From positions 1 to 12,140 of the forward strand of contig JAOZOT010000069.1 of NCBI GenBank assembly GCA_029933115.1: 12,140 nucleotides of DNA, written 5' to 3'. The stretch's first letter is position 1. The number at the start of each line of letters is the position of its first letter. The notes below the pieces were generated by a model. The model ran no database searches. It was not told the DNA's origin and saw only the letters and a list, made by a program, of their open reading frames with translations. Origin of the DNA: Anaerolineae bacterium (GTDB lineage Bacteria > Chloroflexota > Anaerolineae > E26-bin7). Position numbers and translations under genes: made by a program. This document shows, piece by piece, positions 7,104 through 12,140 of the stretch.

Positions 7104-9749
7104 TCACTTCAAGTGCATGCGCACAAAGCTGAACCGCTCCTTCAACAGGTGCTGTATTTGATTAAGCAGTATAGAGAGTTCCATCTGTGACCCGCCCTTA
7201 GCCTCACTTCTCAGGGTGATCCAGAACTGCCCCGTAGGAACGCTCATTCGGTCAATGCGCTCACCGTTCTTACGCTGCCGCCTGATAGTTTGGGGAGAAC
7301 CCTTCACTTTCAGTTGTACCTTCAGATTCCGCTTATGACTATAACCGGTAATCAAAACCCCCCATTTAGAGACGACTTTTTCGAAATCAGCCGGATCAGA
7401 AAGATCGAAAATAACCAGGTCAGAGAGATAACGTGAAAGCTCGAAGGGAAAATCAAGCTGTACATCAATGTCTTCCAATCCCAGGTCAGCTAGCAGGCTT
7501 ATAATCTCGGCCAGGCGGTCCGGATCTGGCTTTACCCCTTCGAATTCGAGACGGCGATACGGGTAGAACGGTCGCTTCTTGAAGATGGCATTCGGTATAA
7601 TGTCCAGGTTGATGACCACAGTGGTAGATTTCACAATTTCGGGCCTGCGCTCGTTTCTGTAAGGGTGCCGTTGGCCTGTAGCATCGAAGTACTCCACGTC
7701 AAGGCCTGACAAGGTTTGTCTGTCAAACTGCACCCGTATCTGGCCTTTCACATGTCCCATCTGGTAAAGTTCAACGGGATGCATTATTTTAACGGCGAGA
7801 GTTGTCTCAAAGATATCATGAGAGGTTTGTTGCATCGTTTCCTTATCCACCCATTCCAGAACCCTATTCTCCGGGTCGTGTCGAATGCCTTGACGTTTAC
7901 GGTAATCCATGTGCGGCCATTCGATCCGGGCATAGGTGACGACGGGCGGATCAACCAGCGTCGGGTAATGTAACTCACTTCGTTCCTTAAATAACTCGTA
8001 GATGTCATCGGATTCCATTTTCTCGATCTTGCCTCCCCTAAGTGTCCAGGCCTCATCATGATAAGTGAACGCATAGGGTAATTTGGGTGGTATGACAATC
8101 AACGCTGCCTTCCCATTTACCAACTGCTGGCGGTGGAAAATATACGGCCTCATGGGAGGATTGCAATTCTTTGCTTGCTCGATGATCTTATCCCGCGTTA
8201 ATTGGGGAACCTCCAGTATCTTATCATAGCTGTCTACGGGACCAATCTCGACGATAACACAGCCGTCATCGGAGTTAGCCGCTGCTACCAGTGCTTGGGC
8301 CAGTCTATCACCAGACTCAAAGGCAAGCTCCCACCAACTGATTTCTATCCCGTTCCTTGTACCTGCGCGGCTTTCAGCGACGTTGCTCCCGCCGTAGATG
8401 AAACGCCCTTCTATCTGTATCGGATCAGGACGATAGCCATTGCTATGTCTTATCCTTCGCGGCACCGGTACAATAACTAATTGCTGTTCGCCTCGTCTTC
8501 CCAAGGCATAGGGCTTTATAATAGGTACAGGCGGGCTGCACTTCAGAGCGATCTTGAGCACTTCTTCCTGCAGCTTTTCGAGCGCCTTCTCGTCCTTTTC
8601 ACTGTTAATGGTGAAAAAGAGATAGCCTCCTCGCTGACGTGACAGTCGGGATAGCGCTTCACTTATAGCTGAATCATCCCATTCTTTCTCAGGAAAAAAG
8701 TCGAGTTGGTCAACGAACGGCAGGTCTTCCTCTTTATCATTATTCTTCTGAGCGGCTGCCTGTTTCTCTCGACTTTCCTTCCATCTCTTACCCTTTTCCC
8801 ACAGGTCCCTGGCCACACTGAGTTTGAGCTGATTCTTCTCATCGAGATCGGGGGGCTCAATGTCCACGATGAGTGGTATCTTCAGTTCCAACATCTCTCC
8901 CACATCGGTCCCGCCCGCTCTGGCATCGTCTCTCAGCCAGATGTTCCGATCGCGACGTTCCCCGTAAGGGACCTCGTCGCACAATGATACGCTACCAAAC
9001 CGCACTGGGCTCTTTTTCGGCTCTTCCAATGAATATTGGTAACGGATAACATGCTTCCGGCTGCTGCTTATCCTCGACTCGAGGTCATCAACTGGCACCT
9101 TCAAAGGCAGTGTACAATGCTCAGGCCAATCCTCGTCGAAGGCTGGCTTACTGTAACCGCGCAATGCCAGGCGGCCCACCAGGGCCTTGGCGGGGAGCGC
9201 GCCGCATCTCTCGACATCGGCTAAGGCAGGAGCACCAAAGGACTTGGACGCATCCGGTCTCAGATTGAGCTTGAGGCATCGTCTAACCAAGTGCCCCGGC
9301 AACCACCAGATGATATGCCCCACCCATCCGAATAGCCGGCTCATTCCTCTGACCACAGGACCTGCAAAACGATTCTCACGCCAGGCCTCTGTGCGTTTTC
9401 TGATCCGGCTTTTGATCCGACTTGACAGTTTCCATTTGCTTTGCAACCCTTGCAACAACACAGCTATCTTCCATCCGGGTGACAGCCGTTCGCCATCGTA
9501 TACGAACTCTACCTTGATTTCTCCCTGGCTCTTGTCCTTCTCGAAAGACAGGGCCAAATTCTCCTGAATCTCGGCTTTATATTGATATAGCTCCTCGATG
9601 GTGATCTTCTTTGGTTTAGCACGCACAAAGGTCTTTTCATCATTGGGGCTCATTTTTCCCGCTCCTTTGGTGTTGAAGGCTTTTACGTGTTTCAGCTTAC
9701 ATGTAGAGCCTTCCCAACATACGATCCCCAACACATCGCCAGGCTCCAT
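7104..9749 (-). CDS. Tandem Schlafen AlbA_2-type domain protein, 881 aa
   Basis: Residues about 474-586 read as a Schlafen AlbA_2 (formerly AAA_4) domain: FESGDRLAQALVAAAN, then DDGCVIVEIGPVD, a helix with NPPMRPY, the strand KAALIVIPPKLPYAF and the closing WTLRGGKIEKM. Residues about 358-456 look like a second, more divergent copy (RQRGGYLFFTIN, then CSPPVPIIKPY, EQQLVIVPVPRR and FIYGGSN). AlbA_2 modules bind nucleic acid or occur in Schlafen-like RNases; which applies here cannot be told. The N-terminal 350 residues are unassigned, with a hydrophobic patch near 137-160 and a charged stretch near 320-345. The C-terminal third carries KG-x9-TLSGL (668-683) shared with the next gene's product. 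ATG 9749 with GGGA upstream was preferred over TTG 9761, which has no ribosome site. It is the first gene of the operon, after leader copy B. Confidence 0.82.
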   Translation of the reverse strand: MEPGDVLGIVCWEGSTCKLKHVKAFNTKGAGKMSPNDEKTFVRAKPKKITIEELYQYKAEIQENLALSFEKDKSQGEIKVEFVYDGERLSPGWKIAVLLQGLQSKWKLSSRIKSRIRKRTEAWRENRFAGPVVRGMSRLFGWVGHIIWWLPGHLVRRCLKLNLRPDASKSFGAPALADVERCGALPAKALVGRLALRGYSKPAFDEDWPEHCTLPLKVPVDDLESRISSSRKHVIRYQYSLEEPKKSPVRFGSVSLCDEVPYGERRDRNIWLRDDARAGGTDVGEMLELKIPLIVDIEPPDLDEKNQLKLSVARDLWEKGKRWKESREKQAAAQKNNDKEEDLPFVDQLDFFPEKEWDDSAISEALSRLSRQRGGYLFFTINSEKDEKALEKLQEEVLKIALKCSPPVPIIKPYALGRRGEQQLVIVPVPRRIRHSNGYRPDPIQIEGRFIYGGSNVAESRAGTRNGIEISWWELAFESGDRLAQALVAAANSDDGCVIVEIGPVDSYDKILEVPQLTRDKIIEQAKNCNPPMRPYIFHRQQLVNGKAALIVIPPKLPYAFTYHDEAWTLRGGKIEKMESDDIYELFKERSELHYPTLVDPPVVTYARIEWPHMDYRKRQGIRHDPENRVLEWVDKETMQQTSHDIFETTLAVKIMHPVELYQMGHVKGQIRVQFDRQTLSGLDVEYFDATGQRHPYRNERRPEIVKSTTVVINLDIIPNAIFKKRPFYPYRRLEFEGVKPDPDRLAEIISLLADLGLEDIDVQLDFPFELSRYLSDLVIFDLSDPADFEKVVSKWGVLITGYSHKRNLKVQLKVKGSPQTIRRQRKNGERIDRMSVPTGQFWITLRSEAKGGSQMELSILLNQIQHLLKERFSFVRMHLK

Positions 9750-9886
9750 CTTCGTTCCCAAGAGCGTGACCGGTAATACCGGGCCAACCCCTCGTCCATC
9801 GTAGCCCTCAGAAGGATCAACTGGTCCAGGCTAGCCGTGTGGATCAACCGCGACGCTAAATCGAGGTGCTCGTCACGAAAAGAAAA
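9692..9886 (-). other. Possible gene remnant or small leader ORF
   Basis: Between the leader terminator and the AlbA_2 gene, one minus frame stays open from about 9886 to TGA 9692 and reads like protein (RDEHLDLASRLIH, LDQLILLRATMDEGLARYYR). It has no start at its upstream end. An internal ATG at 9799 has GAGGG 5 nt before it and would give a 35-residue peptide (9692-9799) overlapping the start of the main gene, which could couple translation. The last 17 residues are only a shadow of that gene. It may be the tail of an older gene cut when the repeat arrived. Confidence 0.25.
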
Positions 9887-9896
9887 CCGGAAACGG

Positions 9897-9931
9897 AAAA
9901 GCCGCTCCTACTTGCGCAGAAAGCGGCTTTT
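9897..9931 (-). terminator. P3 hairpin with U-run, copy B (candidate attenuator)
   Basis: A nine-pair AAAAGCCGC/GCGGCTTTT stem, extended inside by UUUCUGC pairing with GUAGGA and closed by GCAA. The minus strand runs into TTTT from the stem itself and then CCGTTTCC. On the plus strand the same stem is followed by TTTTT, so it may stop transcription in both directions. Confidence 0.55.
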
Positions 9932-9940
9932 TGGTATAAT
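9912..9940 (+). promoter_or_regulatory. Plus-strand promoter-like pair inside repeat copy B
   Basis: TTGCGC (9912-9917), a 17-bp spacer and TTGGTATAAT with TATAAT at 9935-9940. It is oriented against the leader promoter, as in copy A. Confidence 0.4.
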
Positions 9941-9988
9941 CCAACGAGCCTTGCTTCCTGGGCATGACAGGAAGGAGGCGTTAGTATT

Positions 9989-10030
9989 GGGATCTCACAG
10001 AGCTGCCACTCTGCTGATCCCTTTTTATTT
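9989..10030 (+). terminator. Plus-strand intrinsic terminator, copy B (same stem as P1)
   Basis: The GGGATC/GATCCC stem (9989-10021) followed by TTTTTATTT (10022-10030) on the plus strand, identical to copy A. It would end an antisense RNA begun at the plus-strand promoter near 9947. Confidence 0.6.
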
Positions 10031-10063
10031 GCAGCGAGATGGCGCATTTACAATGCAGCCAGT

Positions 10064-10092
10064 ATTATAACAATCAATGCCTTTTATGGCAA
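10064..10092 (-). promoter_or_regulatory. Sigma70-type promoter of the operon (leader copy B)
   Basis: Minus-strand -35 TTGCCA (10087-10092), a 17-bp spacer and -10 TATAAT (10064-10069). It is the best promoter upstream of the AlbA_2 gene and probably drives the first four genes. Confidence 0.75.
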
Positions 10093-10151
10093 GTCGTTGC
10101 GCATCTCCCTTTGGACGTCGGCGCTCCGATACAGCCCAAAAAGGCGACTGC

Positions 10152-10262
10152 CTACTCTACCGCAGCCGGGTGTAGGTACTTGATCGCGCCTTTGTTGATC
10201 ATCACCTCCAGACCGTTGGATTGCTTGATAAATATCTCATGTGTCCGCTCCCGTAAGCTCAC
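10152..10262 (-). CDS. Possible 36-residue hypothetical protein
   Basis: A GTG at 10262 opens a short frame ending at TAG 10152; the product contains RERTHEIFIKQSNGLEVMI and ends YLHPAAVE, which reads like a small beta-hairpin protein. It directly follows the dinB remnant (stop 10267-10269) on the same strand. The purine-rich GAAGG is too close to the GTG to be a good ribosome site, and an alternative ATG at 10268, overlapping the dinB stop, runs in another frame and ends after ten codons. It may be a real small gene or a frameshifted fragment. A short AGGC/GCCT hairpin followed by TTTT lies just after the stop. Confidence 0.3.
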   Translation of the reverse strand: MSLRERTHEIFIKQSNGLEVMINKGAIKYLHPAAVE

Positions 10263-10266
10263 CCTT

Positions 10267-10699
10267 CATTGAAGCCCTTCGTCTTCACTGTACGACGAAC
10301 TCGTCACCAACGACGCCCGCCGTATCGCCTCGTCGCTAATTTCTCCCTGATCCGATCCACGGCCTGACTCAACCGTCTCAGCTTCTCCTCTTTCCTTTCG
10401 CCCGTTCCCTCAAACAGGCTCAGTTGCCACTGTTCCGGCCCGAACTTGCTCACCCCTGCCCCGATCAACCGCACATCCGCTTGTTTCAAGCCTTCTCCAA
10501 GAAGCGCAGGGCTTGAGCGGTGGGCATGGCCGAGTGGACGCCGACGGCACGGGCGGCGTGGGAGGCCGAGGTGACCACGCCGCGCTGCTCCGGTCGTGCT
10601 CCCACGATGAGCGGCTTGCCTTTGAGGGAGGGGGAAGATTTCCTCGACGGAGGCGAAGAAGGCGTCAACGTCGAGGTGAAGGATGTAGCGTCTCGTCAC
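10267..10699 (-). pseudogene. dinB: DNA polymerase IV (Y-family), internally deleted and frameshifted
   Basis: GTG 10699 with AGGGGAG upstream starts VTRRYILHLDVDAFFASVEE, the Y-family polymerase N-terminus with the first catalytic Asp. After a frameshift near 10640 the text continues in another frame as KGKPLIVGARPEQRGVVTSA and AMPTAQALR. Near 10500 it jumps to the far C-terminus (DVRLIGAGVSKFGPEQ, then LSLFEG), so most of the palm, fingers, thumb and little-finger regions are missing (a normal protein has about 350-420 residues). A further frameshift near 10340 separates AVDRIREK from the expected ending DEAIRRASLV, which stops at 10267. The second catalytic Asp-Glu region is absent, so no polymerase activity is possible. 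Confidence 0.85.
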
Positions 10700-10901
10700 T
10701 GCTGGCTCTCCCCTGCTCAAGGTGCCGGGTCTCACTTTCTGATTGTTCCTCCCCCTCGTGGAGCAACTCCCTCTCCAGATCCTTGATGTGTTGGGTCAGT
10801 TTAGCGATCTCGCTATCCAGGTGCTGTGTGGTTAGCAGAATCAGGAGACAGCCAAGCCCCACACACATCCCTGCAATCGCAATTAACACCCACGCTTCCA
10901 T
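10665..10901 (-). CDS. Small membrane protein with coiled coil, 78 aa
   Basis: ATG 10901 has an excellent GAGAGGAG ribosome site 4 nt upstream. Residues about 4-28 (WVLIAIAGMCVGLGCLLILL and following) form one membrane helix, followed by a charged helical region (about 30-55, EIAKLTQHIKDLERELLHEG) and a polar tail. The end overlaps the dinB start by 35 bp, suggesting that the two were once translated together. I do not recognise the family; a short membrane-anchored coiled-coil protein is all that can be said. Confidence 0.6.
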   Translation of the reverse strand: MEAWVLIAIAGMCVGLGCLLILLTTQHLDSEIAKLTQHIKDLERELLHEGEEQSESETRHLEQGRASSDETLHPSPRR

Positions 10902-11136
10902 GTTACTCCTCTCGTAAATGCGCCTGGCTCGGGACCCCCCGCCGCTACGCCGACGCGAAGGGAATAAGGGGATCGTGAAAGTCAAAGAGAACAAGCCGGT
11001 GATCGTGATCCCTCCGACGATCACCCTTCCTTTGCCGATCCTGCTGCCCCGGCAGCCCACGCCCCCAATCGCCGCAGCGCGTCCAGCTTCTCCCGATTCC
11101 CCAGCCGCGCCTTCTTGACCATCCTTAGCCCGCCGC
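10902..11136. other. Intergenic stretch with one hairpin, otherwise nothing clear
   Basis: A perfect 8-bp stem GTGATCGT/ACGATCAC with a 10-nt loop lies at 10999-11024, without a T-run on either side. A minus frame from ATG 11122 to TGA 11021 gives a 33-residue basic peptide (MVKKARLGNREKLDALRR at its start) that might be the N-terminus of a lost gene. The support is too weak to call it. No promoter or RNA gene is evident. Confidence 0.4.
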
Positions 11137-11174
11137 AAGCCGCCGGGTTTTAACCCGCGCGGTTAGGCGGGCTT
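11137..11174 (+). mobile_element. IS200/IS605-type left-end hairpin region
   Basis: AAGCCGCC (11137-11144) pairs with GGCGGGCTT (11166-11174) with one bulge, enclosing a second small hairpin GGGTT/AACCC. IS200/IS605 elements have such subterminal imperfect hairpins instead of inverted repeats, and TnpA recognises them as single strands. It lies about 100 bp before tnpA. The exact left boundary cannot be set from the window alone. Confidence 0.5.
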
Positions 11175-11198
11175 CCCTGTTCGGCTTTAGCCTCCGAT

Positions 11199-11227
11199 TT
11201 GACGGTATCGAACATTTGTGCTATTAT
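11199..11227 (+). promoter_or_regulatory. Promoter of tnpA
   Basis: TTGACG (11199-11204), a 17-bp spacer and TATTAT (11222-11227), about 45 bp before the tnpA ATG. Confidence 0.55.
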
Positions 11228-11271
11228 TGTGCCGTCGCTTCGACAACACCGTCAACAGGTACAGGGCCCTT

Positions 11272-11661
11272 ATGGAATATCAACGCGACGAACACAGAAT
11301 ACATCTTATCGTCTACCATCTCATCTGGTGCCCCAAACGGCGCAAACCGGTTCTCACCGGCGACATAGCCCGTGATTGCCGTGCCCTCATCCGGTCCAAG
11401 TGCGAGGAGAAAGGATGGCACATCCTGGAACCGGCCATCAACCCCGACCACATCCGCCTATTCGTGCGAGTCTGGCCCGGCAACTCGGCCGCCGAGGTGG
11501 TCAGACAGTGCAAAGGGCTCACCTCACGCATACTGCGGCAAAGATACCCCGTCCTCAGAAAGCTGCCGTCGCTCTGGACCCGCTCCTACTTCGCCTCGAC
11601 CGCAGGCGACGTTTCCGAGGAGACCATCCGCAAGTATATTGCCGCGCAGAAGGGACTGTAA
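11272..11661 (+). CDS. tnpA: IS200/IS605 family transposase TnpA (Y1 type), 129 aa
   Basis: Y1 transposases cut and rejoin single-stranded element ends through a tyrosine. The protein has the family's usual size and layout: HLIVYHLIWCPKRRKPVL (11-28) at the N-terminus, the metal-site region PDHIRLFVRV (58-67), LWTRSYFAS, and SEETIRKYIAAQKG with the likely catalytic Tyr122. The HUH motif, normally His-hydrophobic-His, reads His60-Ile61-Arg62, so one metal ligand is replaced. ATG 11272 begins MEYQRDEH; an in-frame upstream start at 11218 falls inside the promoter and was rejected. tnpB begins three bases after the stop. Confidence 0.9.
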   Translation: MEYQRDEHRIHLIVYHLIWCPKRRKPVLTGDIARDCRALIRSKCEEKGWHILEPAINPDHIRLFVRVWPGNSAAEVVRQCKGLTSRILRQRYPVLRKLPSLWTRSYFASTAGDVSEETIRKYIAAQKGL

Positions 11662-11663
11662 CG

Positions 11664-12140
11664 ATGGCTGCCAAGAAGGGCAAGGTGCGAAAGACCATTC
11701 GCCATCTCCTGGAATACCGCCCCGGCATCTCCGAGTGGTTTGCCCTCACCGGGCAACTCTTCAACCGGGTTGCTGCTTTCTACTTCGAGGTGATCCAGGC
11801 CCACCCGGGCGTGTTGGAACTCTCCAATAAGGACGCCCTCACCGCCCTGGAGAAGCTTACCCACCGCACCAAGGAGAACCCCGCTCCGGTGATGCCCCTC
11901 ACGGACGTGGCCACCAACATCCCCGCCATGTTCCGCCGGGCGGCCATTCACGCCGCCCTCGGCTCGGCCCGCTCGTTCCACTCCAACCCGGAACGCCGGA
12001 AACAGCAGAAGGCCAAGGCCGAAGCCAAGGGCCGCAGGTGGCACAAGCGCCCACCCGTCCCGCCGCGCACCTGGAGTAGGTCGGTCACTTTCTACGTCGG
12101 CATGTGGAAGGAACGCACGGCCGGCCACATCATGCTGAAG
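11664..12140 (+). CDS. tnpB: IS605-type TnpB, RNA-guided nuclease, 5' part only
   Basis: ATG 11664 follows the tnpA stop by two bases, with AAGGGA inside the tnpA end as ribosome site. The frame is open for 159 codons to the right edge. The visible part holds the N-terminal region only: VRKTIRHLLEYRP, a helical segment with FALTGQLFNRVAAFYFEVI, and a basic region near 115-135. The RuvC catalytic residues and zinc ribbon would lie beyond the window, as would the right end and any omega RNA. Identification rests on the position after tnpA and the N-terminal pattern of the family. Confidence 0.8.
   Translation, partial: MAAKKGKVRKTIRHLLEYRPGISEWFALTGQLFNRVAAFYFEVIQAHPGVLELSNKDALTALEKLTHRTKENPAPVMPLTDVATNIPAMFRRAAIHAALGSARSFHSNPERRKQQKAKAEAKGRRWHKRPPVPPRTWSRSVTFYVGMWKERTAGHIMLK

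Larger units (their letters stand above)
9897..10057 (-). ncRNA. Structured leader RNA or small RNA, copy B (before AlbA_2 gene)
   Basis: From a start near 10057 the RNA forms P1 (9989-10021), P2 (9954-9974, CTTCCTG/CAGGAAG) and P3 (9897-9931, AAAAGCCGC/GCGGCTTTT with inner pairs up to a GCAA loop). Between P2 and P3 is the conserved stretch AAGGCTCGTTGG and a small TTGG/CCAA hairpin. GGCT in this stretch could pair with AGCC of the P3 5' arm, a possible antiterminator. The role, attenuator or free small RNA, is inferred. Confidence 0.65.
9897..10096 (-). repeat. Copy B of the duplicated ~200-bp promoter/structured-RNA element
   Basis: Second copy of the element at 3251-3454, in the same orientation and again directly upstream of an operon gene, here the AlbA_2 protein. 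The promoter-proximal 108 bp are almost identical to copy A; the distal part differs by substitutions and small indels that spare the stems. The match ends at CGACTTGCC on one side and GCGGCTTTT on the other (minus strand). I see no inverted ends or target duplication that would make it a classic mobile element. Confidence 0.9.

Noticed and set aside
9897..10096. Repeat as an insertion sequence, MITE or CRISPR unit
   Set aside because: No terminal inverted repeats, target duplications or transposase are seen, and there are only two copies about 6.6 kb apart; promoter and terminator bounds fit an RNA gene or leader better.
10999..11024. Hairpin GTGATCGT/ACGATCAC as a terminator
   Set aside because: There is no T-run after the stem on either strand.

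Overview
The window looks like a bacterial accessory (defence-island-like) region. The sequence gives no direct taxonomic marker. The IS200/IS605 element, the dinB remnant and the style of the proteins would fit Chloroflexota or a similar environmental lineage, but that is inference.

Positions 1 to about 10100 hold one long run of minus-strand genes, transcribed from right to left. In transcription order they are: an 881-residue protein with two Schlafen-type AlbA_2 modules (7104-9749); a membrane-anchored double-zinc-site protein (5038-7080); a small stand-alone zinc-finger protein (4754-5014); an Ig-like/SIR2 protein, a candidate NAD-cleaving effector (3492-4730); a SNF2-family helicase of the DISARM DrmD/HepA type (357-3215); and the first 107 codons of an unknown helical protein that leaves the window (1-323). 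Gaps between genes are short and most starts have a Shine-Dalgarno sequence. The first two proteins share a C-terminal module, and the second and third share a zinc-finger motif, so these genes probably work as one unit. I infer an anti-phage or anti-plasmid system: sensing or binding by AlbA_2, membrane and zinc proteins, a SIR2 effector and a helicase. I do not recognise this combination as a named system.

The most unusual element is a repeat of about 200 bp present twice in the same orientation (3251-3454 and 9897-10096), once before the helicase gene and once before the AlbA_2 gene. Each copy runs from a minus-strand sigma70-type promoter, through three hairpins, to a GNRA-capped hairpin followed by U residues. 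In the diverged half the stems are kept by compensating changes. Each copy also carries a plus-strand promoter-like pair and a strong plus-strand terminator, so it could make overlapping sense and antisense RNAs. It may be a leader/attenuator or a small RNA gene controlling the two halves of the operon.

Right of the operon (10100-11130) is a decayed region: a possible 36-codon ORF, an internally deleted and frameshifted DNA polymerase IV (dinB) pseudogene, and a small membrane/coiled-coil protein overlapping it. From about 11137 to the right edge lies the left part of an IS200/IS605-family element: a hairpin-rich left end, a promoter, tnpA (with an altered HUH motif) and the 5' part of tnpB.

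Three core proteins carry substitutions at usually invariant positions: Lys in the helicase DEAH box, Asn at the SIR2 catalytic His position, and Arg in the TnpA HUH motif.
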